Source: Candidatus Iainarchaeum sp.
Lineage (GTDB): Archaea > Iainarchaeota > Iainarchaeia > Iainarchaeales > JAAZKV01
DNA length: 52,952 bases
Direction: 5' to 3'
Assembly (NCBI GenBank): GCA_028691435.1
Contig: JAQUZG010000002.1
Coordinates: 1-52,952, forward strand
Position numbers and translations under genes: made by a program. This document shows, in pieces, positions 16,885-25,521 of this stretch. Numbering within the stretch: position 1 is the stretch's first letter; each line of letters begins with the position of its first letter. Under the pieces are notes generated by a model that ran no database searches, had not been told where the DNA came from, and worked only from the letters and a program-made list of their open reading frames with translations.

Positions 16885-17292
16885 TTATTTTGTTATAATC
16901 AATATTTGTTTTATTGCAACTACTAAACCAATTGATCCAGAGAATATACTAATTTGTGTTAAGATTGACGACAAGAATATTCCAATAAATGCTAATTGAC
17001 TTATTTGTAAAAATCCTGCACCAATAACACTTGAAAGAACAGTTAAAGCAACTGTTGCAATAATGAATGCTGTACTTTTGTTTGAAATTTGGTGCATCAA
17101 ACCAATAATTAAACCAAGTGTAATTAACCCAGTAATACTTAAGGCAATTAAACCATCACCAAGCATATTTGGATTAATCGCAATTAAAAGTCCAAGAATT
17201 ACAGCAACTAAAAAACCAACTAAAAAAAGTAAATCCCCCACACTATTAATTGAATTTGTTTTAATTTTTTCACTTGCTAAAAAAGAATTCAT
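16885..17292 (-). CDS. Small polytopic membrane protein, function unknown
   Basis: About 135 residues from ATG 17292, which has GGAGATGA six bases upstream; the upstream ATG at 17307 lies close to or before the expected transcript start of the TTTTAAAT box near 17320-17327. Four hydrophobic helices are evident: LLFLVGFLVAVILGLLIAI, LIALSITGLITLGLIIGL, AFIIATVALTVLSSVIGAGF and LAFIGIFLSSILTQISIF or the final SIGLVVAIKQILII. No charged catalytic motif. Located between pus10 and eno on the same strand but with separate upstream sequences. I do not recognise a family. Confidence 0.65.
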   Translation of the reverse strand: MNSFLASEKIKTNSINSVGDLLFLVGFLVAVILGLLIAINPNMLGDGLIALSITGLITLGLIIGLMHQISNKSTAFIIATVALTVLSSVIGAGFLQISQLAFIGIFLSSILTQISIFSGSIGLVVAIKQILIITK

Positions 17293-17414
17293 TAAAATCA
17301 TCTCCATTTAATTGAATTATTTAAAATATGAGAAACAAAGTAGAATAAATTACTTTGCATACAAAAACAATTAAGAAAAATTAAAAACAATTAAATTAAT
17401 ATTAAATTATTAAT

Positions 17415-18698
17415 TTAGAAATTAGGAAAAGCTTTTTTTCCAATAAATTTAATATCTGATTCTTTTTCAATTTGTAAAATTCTATTATACTTTGCTATTC
17501 TTTCTCCTCGACAAGGAGCACCAGATTTTATTTGACCAGTACCTAAACCAACAGCCAAGTCAGCAATAAAAGAATCATTTGTTTCTCCACTTCGGTGAGA
17601 TACTTGAACATTCCAATTTGCTTTTAATGCAGTGTTTGCTGAATCAATTGCTTCTGAAAGTGTACCAACTTGATTAACTTTAAGTAATAAAGCATTTGCT
17701 CTTTTGTTTTCTATTGAATCTAAAACAAATTTTTTTTGTGAAACTGTTAAGTCGTCAGCAACAATTTGAACCTTGTGGCCAATTTCAGAAATTATTTTTT
17801 TCCACATCACATAATCATTTTCATCAAATGAATCTTCAATTGAAACAATTGGATAAATTTGACAAAGAGCTTTATACTCATCTAATAATTGATCACCAGT
17901 TAAATCATATTTTTCTAAACCATATTTTATTGATGAATCTTTTTTTGAAAAAGATGATGCTGCAACATCCATTGCTAAACCAATTTGACCAGCATATCCA
18001 AGTTTTTCAATTACCGAATAAATTTCATCAAGTGGTTCTTCTATTTTTGATAAATTTGGCGCAAATCCACCTTCATCTCCAACATTTGTAGCACTTTTTC
18101 CATATTTAGTTTCAAGAGATTTTTTTAATTCTTGAAATACTTCTACCCCAGCAGAAAATGATTCTTCAAATGAATTAAATTTAATTGGAAGAATTTGATA
18201 TTCTTGAACATCAAGATCGTTACCAGCATGTTTTCCGCCATTAATTATATTTAAAGCTGGAACAGGTAAACACATTTGTTTATTAGATAATTTTGATAAA
18301 TAAACATAAAGTTCTCTGCTTGATGAAGATACAACAGCTCCAGCTTTTGCAATAGCTAATGATACAGACAAAATTGCATTTGCTCCTAAAACAGATTTAT
18401 TATCAGTCCCATCAAGTTTAATCATCACATCATCAATTTCTTGTTGGTTTCTACAATCTTTACCAATGACTGCATTAGCTAAAACATTATTAACATTAGC
18501 AATTGCTTTATTTACACCTTTTCCATTAAAGGCTTTTTCTTTATCTCTTAATTCTAATGCTTCTTTTTCACCAGTTGAAGCACCCGAAGGAACTGCAGCT
18601 TTAAATCTACCAAAACTTGTTTTTATTGTAGTTTCAATTGTTGGAAATCCTCTTGAATCAAAAATTTGTCGTGCAATAACACTTTTTATAGAATACAT
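17415..18698 (-). CDS. eno: Enolase (phosphopyruvate hydratase)
   Basis: A 427-residue enolase converting 2-phosphoglycerate to phosphoenolpyruvate in lower glycolysis/gluconeogenesis. Start ATG 18698 gives MYSIKSVIARQIFDSRG, the standard N-terminus; the open frame upstream to 18746 is not part of the family. Visible motifs are AAVPSGASTGEKEALELRD (substrate loop), GDEGGFAPN, magnesium ligands in MDVAASSF and SIEDSFDENDY, the base LLLKVNQVGTLSEA, and the signature SHRSGETNDSFIADLAVG. Complete. No other glycolytic gene is next to it in this window. Confidence 0.96.
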   Translation of the reverse strand: MYSIKSVIARQIFDSRGFPTIETTIKTSFGRFKAAVPSGASTGEKEALELRDKEKAFNGKGVNKAIANVNNVLANAVIGKDCRNQQEIDDVMIKLDGTDNKSVLGANAILSVSLAIAKAGAVVSSSSRELYVYLSKLSNKQMCLPVPALNIINGGKHAGNDLDVQEYQILPIKFNSFEESFSAGVEVFQELKKSLETKYGKSATNVGDEGGFAPNLSKIEEPLDEIYSVIEKLGYAGQIGLAMDVAASSFSKKDSSIKYGLEKYDLTGDQLLDEYKALCQIYPIVSIEDSFDENDYVMWKKIISEIGHKVQIVADDLTVSQKKFVLDSIENKRANALLLKVNQVGTLSEAIDSANTALKANWNVQVSHRSGETNDSFIADLAVGLGTGQIKSGAPCRGERIAKYNRILQIEKESDIKFIGKKAFPNF

Positions 18699-18860
18699 AA
18701 AATAAATACATGTGAAAGAATTAAAAACCCTTTCTAAATAAGACAAATTAAAAAAAATAATTAGTTAGTTATATTTAAAAATTAAAAAAAATATATATAA
18801 TTAGTAAAAAAACATATAATTCATAAAAAACAATCAATAAAATAAAATAAGTTGAAAAAT

Positions 18861-19859
18861 ATGAAAATATTATTTATTGTTCAAGAAGGAAATGATTCTG
18901 GCATAACAACTTATGCTAAACTTATAGAAAAAGAATTAATAAAAAATGGAGTAGATGTAAATACTGATAATAATTATTTTGATAAATATGATATTATCCA
19001 CATACATGGCAGACCAAATTTTGGAATAGTAATTGCTAAACTAATTAATAACCCAAAGATTGTTACAACCACACATATGACTTTAAATGAATTAAATGGA
19101 TTAATGCCAAATAGCACGATGTTTGTTGCACAAAAATATATTGATTTTCTATACACTCATTCAAAAAAGATTTTTGTAGTTTCACAAAGTTTATTTAATC
19201 AATTTAAAAAGAATAATGAAATAAAAAATAAAATTGTTTTTTTACCATATTCAATTGATGTTGGAAGATTTTATGAAAGAAAAGAAATAGATGTAAAAAA
19301 ATTTAAAGAAAAATATGATATTGATAAAAATAAAAAAACAATTCTTTGTGTAGCTTCAATTCAAGAAAGAAAAGGAATTTATGAATTTATTGAAATTGCA
19401 AAACAATTAAAAGAATATAACTTTGTTTGGGTTGGAAAAATTCCAGATACAATTTATCTAAAAAATAGAGATGTAATAAAAAAATTAGTTGAAAATAAAC
19501 CTAAAAATGTAACATTTACTGGCACACTTTATGGGGACGATTTAGTTAATGCATATTATGCATCAGATTTGTTTTGGTTACCTTCAAAATCTGAAACTTT
19601 TGGATTAGTAAATATTGAAGCTGCTGCTTGCGGATTAAATGTACTTTTACCAAATTTAGAAGTGTTTAAACAATTTCAAGATTTTGCAATATTTTATGAA
19701 ACTACACCAAAAGAAAAAATAAAAGATATTTTAGAAAATAAAAAAAACAAATCTAAATACAAAAAATTAATTAATATTGGAAAAAAAGAATCTATGAAAT
19801 ATGATATTAAAAAAAATATTAAAAGATTAATCAAAGAGTATAAAGAAGTAATTAGATAA
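18861..19859 (+). CDS. Glycosyltransferase of the GT4 (group 1) type
   Basis: About 332 residues from ATG 18861; a TTG nine bases upstream could add three residues. The N-terminus MKILFIVQEGNDSGITTYAKLI and HIHG segment fit the acceptor-side Rossmann fold. The C-terminal donor domain has ILCVASIQERKGIYEFIEI and the GT4 signature LPSKSETFGLVNIEAAACGLNVL, where the E-x7-E pair and the SE..G...EA region contact the nucleotide sugar. No membrane helix. It is monocistronic and its sugar and acceptor are unknown. Given the many N-glycosylation-like surface proteins nearby, glycan assembly is plausible but inferred. Confidence 0.88.
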   Translation: MKILFIVQEGNDSGITTYAKLIEKELIKNGVDVNTDNNYFDKYDIIHIHGRPNFGIVIAKLINNPKIVTTTHMTLNELNGLMPNSTMFVAQKYIDFLYTHSKKIFVVSQSLFNQFKKNNEIKNKIVFLPYSIDVGRFYERKEIDVKKFKEKYDIDKNKKTILCVASIQERKGIYEFIEIAKQLKEYNFVWVGKIPDTIYLKNRDVIKKLVENKPKNVTFTGTLYGDDLVNAYYASDLFWLPSKSETFGLVNIEAAACGLNVLLPNLEVFKQFQDFAIFYETTPKEKIKDILENKKNKSKYKKLINIGKKESMKYDIKKNIKRLIKEYKEVIR

Positions 19860-19904
19860 AAAAATTATTTTTGAAAAAATATTTTAAAAAAAGTTAAAAA
19901 AGAT

Positions 19905-19925
19905 ACCAAATGTATTACATTTGGT
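19905..19925. terminator. Bidirectional hairpin between convergent genes
   Basis: ACCAAATGT and ACATTTGGT form a perfect 9-bp stem around ATT. It lies between the glycosyltransferase gene and the small minus-strand gene and includes the latter's stop codon. Confidence 0.55.
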
Positions 19926-20094
19926 TTGATTTTATTATTAGTGCAACTCCAATTATAATTAATAAAATCCATAAAAATTTTGAAATTGTTGCAAGTGGTT
20001 CCGATTGAGAAAATGGTTCAATAACCACATTCCCAGTTAATCCAATTCCAATCCCAATTAAAAGCAATCCAACTTGATAAAGTATCATATTCAT
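19915..20094 (-). CDS. Small two-helix membrane protein
   Basis: About 59 residues from ATG 20094 (MNMILYQVGLLL). GGTGA a few bases upstream supports this start; a GTG at 20103 would overlap that ribosome site. Two hydrophobic segments, YQVGLLLIGIGIGLTGNVV and FLWILLIIIGVALII, are joined by a short polar loop (EPFSQSEPLATISK). Such two-helix proteins of about 60 residues are common in DPANN genomes. No function can be assigned. Confidence 0.6.
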   Translation of the reverse strand: MNMILYQVGLLLIGIGIGLTGNVVIEPFSQSEPLATISKFLWILLIIIGVALIIKSNQM

Positions 20095-20245
20095 ATTTTT
20101 CACCCTACTTATTATACATTAGTAAAATTAAGTTATATAAAAAATTATCTTTTGCATTTAATTAATCAAACAATCAACATATTTAATATAGTTATATTTT
20201 TACCATATACCTACATTTTTAAAGTTTTTTTATTAAACTATTTTT

Positions 20246-20905
20246 ATGAAAAAAGTTTGCTTTATCGAAATGGAAGGAATTTTAACAAATTACAAAGATT
20301 ATACTGTAGATAATAATACAGCAAATAAATTTATTGCTGATTTTAAATCATTTTCAAAAGAAAATAACATTAAATTATATTTACTTTCAGGACACCATGA
20401 AAAAATAGCTAAAGAAAAATTCAATAATTCTTTTTTAAAAGATTTTTTTTCAGAAGATGAATTTATTTTTGTTGATGATAATTATATACAAAATAAACAT
20501 GAAACTGATAAAATGATTCATGAATCAAATTTAGAAAAAGATATTGAATTTAGTGATTCATATTTTAAACAAATAATTATTCAAAAAATACTTAAAGAAT
20601 TAAATTTAGAAAACTCTGACGCATTACTTTTTTGTAAAGATGTTTGGGTGGATGCTTATTACACCACTAGATTTTCAAAAATTGATTTTGCATTATTTGA
20701 AACAAATTTACTTGATAGAGGAAAAAAAACAGATTTAATTTCTGGTTTAGTATATTATAATTTTGATTTTAATAAAGTAAAAGAATTAATTGAAAATTTT
20801 CCAAAATTATATACTGCACAATTAGAAAAAAAAGTTAATGATGAAATAAAAAATGTGCTATTGAAAGATACTGATTTTTCAGGATTAAATAAAAAGAGGA
20901 GTTAA
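20246..20905 (+). CDS. HAD-like protein with a degenerate catalytic motif
   Basis: A 219-residue protein whose N-terminus VCFIEMEGILTNY lines up with the HAD phosphatase motif I (DxDGTL). Both catalytic Asp residues are replaced by Glu (E-M-E-G). A motif II-like LLSGHHEK follows near residue 49. A later DALLFCKDVWVDAYYTTRFSK resembles the GDxxxDxxxA region, but with C-K-D for G-D-S. If the alignment is right, it is a HAD-fold protein unlikely to act as a normal phosphatase. It is followed after one base by a DapA-fold protein that also lacks its catalytic residues, with GAGG overlapping the junction. The HAD assignment is inferred from motifs only. Confidence 0.5.
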   Translation: MKKVCFIEMEGILTNYKDYTVDNNTANKFIADFKSFSKENNIKLYLLSGHHEKIAKEKFNNSFLKDFFSEDEFIFVDDNYIQNKHETDKMIHESNLEKDIEFSDSYFKQIIIQKILKELNLENSDALLFCKDVWVDAYYTTRFSKIDFALFETNLLDRGKKTDLISGLVYYNFDFNKVKELIENFPKLYTAQLEKKVNDEIKNVLLKDTDFSGLNKKRS

Positions 20906-20906
20906 A

Positions 20907-21815
20907 ATGGGATTGTTTAGTAAAAACATTGTTGAACAAGATGTTAAAATTAACAATTTAATTGTTTCCCTAATTACTCCAATGAATGAAGATTATACAA
21001 TTGATGAAATTGGATATAAAGCATTAATTGCAAAACTAATGAATAAAGGAGTTAGAAATTTTTTAATACTCGATAATACAAATGATTTAAATAAATATGA
21101 TTTACATGGAGAAAAACAATTAATTAAATTTGCATCAAATAATATTGGAAAAAAAGGTAATTTAATTATTGGATGTTTTTCAAATTCAACTGATGAGATA
21201 ATTGAAAAAATAAAACATGCTGAAAAATTTTCAAAAATTGTTGCAATAAATATACCCCAATCTGCATTAACTAATGACATATCATTCATGGATTTTTTTG
21301 ACAAATTATTTACTAAAACAAAGAAAAATATAATAATAATAAATGATCCAAAATCTTCTGGAAAAAATATTCCTGTAGAAGGATTAAATTTAATTGCGAA
21401 TTGGGAAAGGTTAATCGGAGTAATTGATTATTCCCAAGATTTAAATTATTTCCATACACTTTCACAATTTCATCAATGTTTTAATATCTATCAAGGATAT
21501 GAAAAATTAGCTACTGATTCATATAGTTATTATTGTTCAGGAATAGTTTCAAGTCTAGCAAATCTTACACCAAGCTACTTTTTTTCGTTAAAAGAAGATA
21601 TTGAGTTTTCAAATAATTTAACAATTCAAAAAAAACAAGAAGCTATCAATAATTTAATTGATTCTTGTTCAATAAATAACAAAAAAATACAAAGTTATAA
21701 ATATTTACTTTATAAAAATGGATTAATTCAACCTTATTATTCAAAAGAATTACCAATTTTAACTGAAGAAGAAATTAGCACACTTGATGAGCTAATAAAA
21801 AAAATATTAGTTTAA
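20907..21815 (+). CDS. DapA/NanA-family TIM-barrel protein lacking the catalytic Lys and Tyr
   Basis: A 302-residue protein. VSLITPMNEDYTID and the overall pattern fit the dihydrodipicolinate synthase / N-acetylneuraminate lyase family. In active enzymes a Lys in a segment like VGIKEAS forms the Schiff base; here the segment is LIGVIDYSQD, with Ile at position 173. The catalytic Tyr of the LYN-x-P segment is also missing (IIIINDPKSSGKN, Ile145), and GTTGE is replaced by LDNTND. It is therefore probably not an aldolase. It starts one base after the HAD-like gene, so the two are co-expressed and may form a complex. Function unknown. Confidence 0.75.
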   Translation: MGLFSKNIVEQDVKINNLIVSLITPMNEDYTIDEIGYKALIAKLMNKGVRNFLILDNTNDLNKYDLHGEKQLIKFASNNIGKKGNLIIGCFSNSTDEIIEKIKHAEKFSKIVAINIPQSALTNDISFMDFFDKLFTKTKKNIIIINDPKSSGKNIPVEGLNLIANWERLIGVIDYSQDLNYFHTLSQFHQCFNIYQGYEKLATDSYSYYCSGIVSSLANLTPSYFFSLKEDIEFSNNLTIQKKQEAINNLIDSCSINNKKIQSYKYLLYKNGLIQPYYSKELPILTEEEISTLDELIKKILV

Positions 21816-22922
21816 TTAGAAATTCTTTTTTATTAAATCGCCAGCATTAAATCTACTGTTTGTTTTGTTATCAACAGATGCATTTTCAGGATAATAAGAT
21901 TCTGTTGCCCATTTTCCAATTTTTAATGGTTTTAATTTATTTGATTCATGATTTGTACCAAGTTCAACGCCATCTTTTTTAAGTACTGAAAAAATATTAT
22001 TTAAACTAAACCCAGAATCAGTTTTTGTTTCAGTCGATAAACTTTTTGAAATATCTTTTACTTGTGAATCCATATCTTTGTGATCAGAAAAATGATTTTG
22101 TGAAGAAGAATCTCCTGAATTATTTTTTGAAAAATTAAATTTTGGAAGACTAAATGAATAAACCGAAAAGTCTTTTGATTTTAAATAAAGAACGATTCCA
22201 ATAAGTAATAATAATAAACAAACAGCTAAAATAATTCCTGAATTTTCAACACCCATCAAAAATAAACCATTTAAACTACTAAATGCTAAAGGTTGTGTAT
22301 TTTTTGAAGTCATTAATTCATTAACATCTAAATTTATTTTTTCTAAATTTTGACTATTTGTTGATTCTTTTTCTTCAAGATTAGAAATTGTTGATTGTAA
22401 GATTGTTATTGAATTATCAAGTGAATCTATTTCATTATTTTTTTCAATTAATTGTTCATTTAATGAAGAAATTTCACTTTCATAATCTTTTTTTAATTTT
22501 GATAATTCATTAGTTAGTTGGTCTTTTTCGTATGAAGAAACTGGAATAATAAATTCTACATCATAAGAATTTTCTTCAATTAAGTTGTTTGATGAATCAT
22601 AACGCTTTATTGTAATTGTATGAAAACCATTATTTAACCCAACCATGATGAAACTAACATTTAATTCTTTTCTTGAAAAATCAATTACTTTTGAAGAACT
22701 TGATTCAGCTAAAACCAAATTTGAAACTTTTGTAATAACAAATATTTCTTCATTATCAATAAATAATCTTGAACTTTCAGTGTTTGATAAATTTGAAAAA
22801 CTTGCCTCAATAGTCCAATTAGTTCCTTGGACAATTGGATTAGTAACACTAACACTTATCGCATTAGCTATTGAAAATAAACACACTAAACTAATTAATA
22901 CTAAAAAAATCTTTGAATTCAT
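21816..22922 (-). CDS. Secreted/anchored protein with Ig-like domain, coiled coil and one membrane helix
   Basis: A 368-residue protein. Residues 1-21 are a signal peptide (IFLVLISLVCLFSIANA). Residues 22-130 form a beta-rich domain (VSVTNPIVQGTNWTIEASF) that includes an AGLNNGFHTITIKRYDSS-like segment. Residues about 130-205 form a coiled coil (LTNELSKLKKDYESEISSL). A transmembrane helix lies at about 230-250 (SGIILAVCLLLLLIGIVLYL), and the tail of about 115 residues is cytoplasmic, Ser/Asp/Lys-rich and ends NAGDLIKKNF. This architecture suggests a surface sensor or cell-envelope spacer; no family is recognised. Its stop codon abuts that of the DapA-like gene from the opposite strand. Confidence 0.65.
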   Translation of the reverse strand: MNSKIFLVLISLVCLFSIANAISVSVTNPIVQGTNWTIEASFSNLSNTESSRLFIDNEEIFVITKVSNLVLAESSSSKVIDFSRKELNVSFIMVGLNNGFHTITIKRYDSSNNLIEENSYDVEFIIPVSSYEKDQLTNELSKLKKDYESEISSLNEQLIEKNNEIDSLDNSITILQSTISNLEEKESTNSQNLEKINLDVNELMTSKNTQPLAFSSLNGLFLMGVENSGIILAVCLLLLLIGIVLYLKSKDFSVYSFSLPKFNFSKNNSGDSSSQNHFSDHKDMDSQVKDISKSLSTETKTDSGFSLNNIFSVLKKDGVELGTNHESNKLKPLKIGKWATESYYPENASVDNKTNSRFNAGDLIKKNF

Positions 22923-23158
22923 AAATTAATAACAGCATAGAAGTTTTTAAATTTAATTAAAATTTAAAATTTTACAAATTTGGAATTTAAATAGATAAAC
23001 TAAATTTATACTTAATTTGTGACAAATTAGTCAAAACTTAATTGCATCAATCACTAGTATGAATTTGATCCACAACGTCTAATTTATGCATAGTCGATAA
23101 TATTTACCAAAAAATGTATCAAAATACTTATAAATAGATAATTGCTAATTTTATAGAA
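22923..23158. promoter_or_regulatory. Divergent intergenic region with TATA box of the TraB-family gene
   Basis: A 236-base gap between divergent genes. TTATAAATA (23128-23136) is centred about 26 nt before the ATG at 23159, so the TraB-family transcript is probably leaderless. The stretch 23020-23100 is noticeably less A/T-pure than other gaps, but I see no ORF, tRNA or C/D-box pattern in it. Confidence 0.45.
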
Positions 23159-24316
23159 ATGATTAAACGAATAAAATATGAAGATAAAGAAATTATTCTT
23201 GTTGGAACTGCACATATTTCTAAAGAATCAATGGAGTTAGTTAAGGAGACTATTAATTTAGAACAACCTGATGTTGTTGGAGTAGAACTTGATGAACAAA
23301 GAATTGAACAATTGTTATCTGGAAAAAAATGGCAAGAAACAAATATTATTGAGATTGTAAAAACTGGAAGAACTTATTTATTTTTATTAAACACTGTATT
23401 ATCGAATGTTCAAAAACAACTTGGTGATGAAGTTGGAATTAAACCTGGTTCAGAAATGCTTGTTGCGATAAAAGTAGCTAATGAAAATAAAAAACCAATT
23501 CATTTGCTTGATAGAAATATTTCAATAACACTTAAAAGAGCAATTAAAAAAATGACTTTAAAAGAAAAAATTTGGATTGGAGTTTCATTAGTCGGGGCAA
23601 TGTTTGGGGTTGGAGAAAAAATAAATTTGAATATTAGTTCAATTGAAGATTTAAAGGATCAAGATTTGATAAATAAATTAATGAAAGAACTTGGGAAAAA
23701 AATGCCTTCAATAAAAGAGGTTTTAGTTGATGAAAGAGATGCATATATTGCACAAATGATAAAAATTAGCCCTGGAAAAAAGATTGTTGCTGTTGTTGGA
23801 GCTGGACATTTAGAAGGAATTGAAAAAATAATTAATGAAAAAAAACATGTTAACTTGGCAAAATTAAATGTTATTCCAAAAAAGAATAATTATTTAGGAA
23901 TTATAAAATATTTGATACCTTTACTGTTTGTTATATTATTAATTTATTTAACTGCAACACAAGGATTAAATCAAACATTTAATGCCTTAATTATTTGGGC
24001 AATTGCAAATATGATTTGTGCAAGTATTGGAGCAATACTTGCAAGAGCACATATAATTACAATCATAGTTGCTGGTCTTGCTGCACCTTTAACTTCGTTA
24101 CACCCGGCTATTGCAGCAGGATGGGTTGCAGCGATAGTTGAAGGAAAATTCTATCCACCAAGAGTAATGGATTTTGAAGAAATGTCACAAATAAAAGGAA
24201 TAAGTGGATACTATAAAAATCGAGTTACACACATTTTAATAGTAACTGCTTTTGTAAATTTAGGTTCTACTATTGGAACATTTGTTGCAGTTCCTTTTTT
24301 ACTTGGTTTGATTTAA
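23159..24316 (+). CDS. TraB/PrgY-family membrane protein
   Basis: A 385-residue protein of the TraB (TIKI/PrgY/GumN-like) family. The N-terminal domain starts with EIILVGTAHISKESMELV, the conserved GTAH motif, followed by VGVELDEQRIEQL with the ExD region, and later VVGAGHLEGIEKI with the second conserved GH. In TIKI relatives these GxxH motifs bind metal and support proteolysis. The C-terminal 140 residues contain about four helices (LIPLLFVILLIYL, ALIIWAIANMICASIGAIL and others). Archaeal members of this length are widespread; their substrate is unknown. The leaderless-type promoter lies directly upstream. Confidence 0.88.
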   Translation: MIKRIKYEDKEIILVGTAHISKESMELVKETINLEQPDVVGVELDEQRIEQLLSGKKWQETNIIEIVKTGRTYLFLLNTVLSNVQKQLGDEVGIKPGSEMLVAIKVANENKKPIHLLDRNISITLKRAIKKMTLKEKIWIGVSLVGAMFGVGEKINLNISSIEDLKDQDLINKLMKELGKKMPSIKEVLVDERDAYIAQMIKISPGKKIVAVVGAGHLEGIEKIINEKKHVNLAKLNVIPKKNNYLGIIKYLIPLLFVILLIYLTATQGLNQTFNALIIWAIANMICASIGAILARAHIITIIVAGLAAPLTSLHPAIAAGWVAAIVEGKFYPPRVMDFEEMSQIKGISGYYKNRVTHILIVTAFVNLGSTIGTFVAVPFLLGLI

Positions 24317-24358
24317 AATTAAAAAGTAGAAACAAAAAATTAATAGAAAAAAATTTAA

Positions 24359-24682
24359 TTAATTTAATTTTGTACCTTCTTTAATTGAATCATCAACGAA
24401 TATTAATTTGTATTTATCTTCTTGGTTCATTGCACCAAGAATCATTGCTTGACTTTCAAAACCAGCTATTTTTGCAGGATCAAGATTATAAACAAATGCA
24501 ACTTTTTTTCCTTCAAGCTCATTGATTTGATAATATGGTTTTATTCCAGATATTACAGTTTTAATTTCAGTTCCAAAATTAACAGTTAGTTTGTAAATTT
24601 TGTCTTTAAGTGGAATTTCTTCAACTTTTTCAATCAAACCAACTCTTAAATCTAAATTTTGCCATTCTGCGAATGTTACCAT
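24359..24682 (-). CDS. Stand-alone tRNA-binding (EMAPII/Csaa-like OB-fold) protein
   Basis: About 107 residues from ATG 24682 (MVTFAEWQNLDLRVGLIEKV), with GGTGA six bases upstream. LDLRVGxIxxVEExP, LYKLxVxxG-type KIYKLTVNFGTEIKTVISG, and FVYNLDPAKIAGFESQAMIL are the hallmarks of the tRNA-binding OB-fold found at the C-terminus of bacterial-type MetRS, in CsaA and in EMAPII/Arc1p. In archaea it is often a separate gene (MetRS beta-like) that helps tRNA binding. No synthetase gene is adjacent. The open frame upstream of 24682 is not conserved-looking and was excluded. Confidence 0.88.
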   Translation of the reverse strand: MVTFAEWQNLDLRVGLIEKVEEIPLKDKIYKLTVNFGTEIKTVISGIKPYYQINELEGKKVAFVYNLDPAKIAGFESQAMILGAMNQEDKYKLIFVDDSIKEGTKLN

Positions 24683-24794
24683 AAAATCACCAAATAAATT
24701 AGAATTCAAAAGTTATTTAAATTTATTACAAAATTAGATTAAAATAATAAATTAAATAAATTATAGTTGTTTAATACACTATTTTTTTAATATA

Positions 24795-25427
24795 TTATCT
24801 TTCTTTTTTATTTTTTATGTATGGTAAAAGCGTACCTTTTTTTTCAGCAGTTTTAATTAATTTTTTTGCGTAAATTATTCGTTGAATTGTTCCAATCAAA
24901 GAAATTAGAGCAATTAAATAAAGTGCAAAATTTAAATAATTATAACCAAAAAAGGCAAGTAATAATCCAATAAATACAATAATTAATTTATCTGCATGTT
25001 CACCGATTGCTGGCCAATCATGATTATCAGCAATTATAATTAATGCTACTCTTGGCTTTGCATAACTTGAAAGCATTGAAAATCCAAGTGCAAGAATAGA
25101 TGGAATTTCAAGTCCGGGAATAAAAACAAAAGAACCAATCATAATGAAATCTACAAATTTATCAATCATTGTTTCAAAATAATTGCCCCAATTAGATACT
25201 TTATTTAATGCTCTTGCAACAGTACCATCAATTAAATCCATTGTGGGCGCAATTAAAAAAAATAAAAATGCTAATAAAAAATTTTGTTGATAGACAAAAT
25301 ATGCTCCAATTAAAGCAAAAAATAACCCCGAAATTGAAATCAAGTTTGGCGAAATTTTTAATTTAATAAATGGCCAAGAAAGAAAGTATTGAATTAATTT
25401 AATATGTGGCCTTAATTTTGAAAGCAT
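24795..25427 (-). CDS. CDP-alcohol phosphatidyltransferase-family enzyme
   Basis: An integral membrane enzyme that joins a CDP-activated lipid or alcohol to a hydroxyl acceptor in polar-lipid synthesis. The start is taken at ATG 25427 because a TATA-like AATATATTTA (about 25453-25462) predicts a transcript start near it; ATG 25451 would add eight residues. The family signature DxxDGxxAR(x8)GxxxDxxxD appears as DLIDGTVARALNKVSNWG followed by NYFETMID: the third acidic position is Glu instead of Asp. About six helices follow the usual pattern. The acceptor (inositol phosphate, serine, glycerol phosphate) cannot be told. Confidence 0.85.
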   Translation of the reverse strand: MLSKLRPHIKLIQYFLSWPFIKLKISPNLISISGLFFALIGAYFVYQQNFLLAFLFFLIAPTMDLIDGTVARALNKVSNWGNYFETMIDKFVDFIMIGSFVFIPGLEIPSILALGFSMLSSYAKPRVALIIIADNHDWPAIGEHADKLIIVFIGLLLAFFGYNYLNFALYLIALISLIGTIQRIIYAKKLIKTAEKKGTLLPYIKNKKER

Positions 25428-25460
25428 AATAAAATAATTAGATTTAATCATATAAATATA

Positions 25461-25521
25461 TTGGTTAATTAAATCTAGACAATTAATTAAATTTAAAATA
25501 TAATTAATTAGATTTAACCAA
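25461..25521. repeat. Imperfect inverted repeat across the end of the subtilisin gene
   Basis: TTGGTTAATTAAATCTA (25461-25477) can pair with TTAGATTTAACCAA (25508-25521), leaving a four-base bulge and an AT-rich loop. It spans the stop codon of the shifted-frame subtilisin tail and may be a terminator. In DNA this AT-rich, chance cannot be excluded. Confidence 0.35.

Noticed and set aside
22978..23127. Possible small RNA in the gap before the TraB-family gene
   Set aside because: Composition is slightly different from other gaps, but I found no stable stem, box motif or tRNA pattern.
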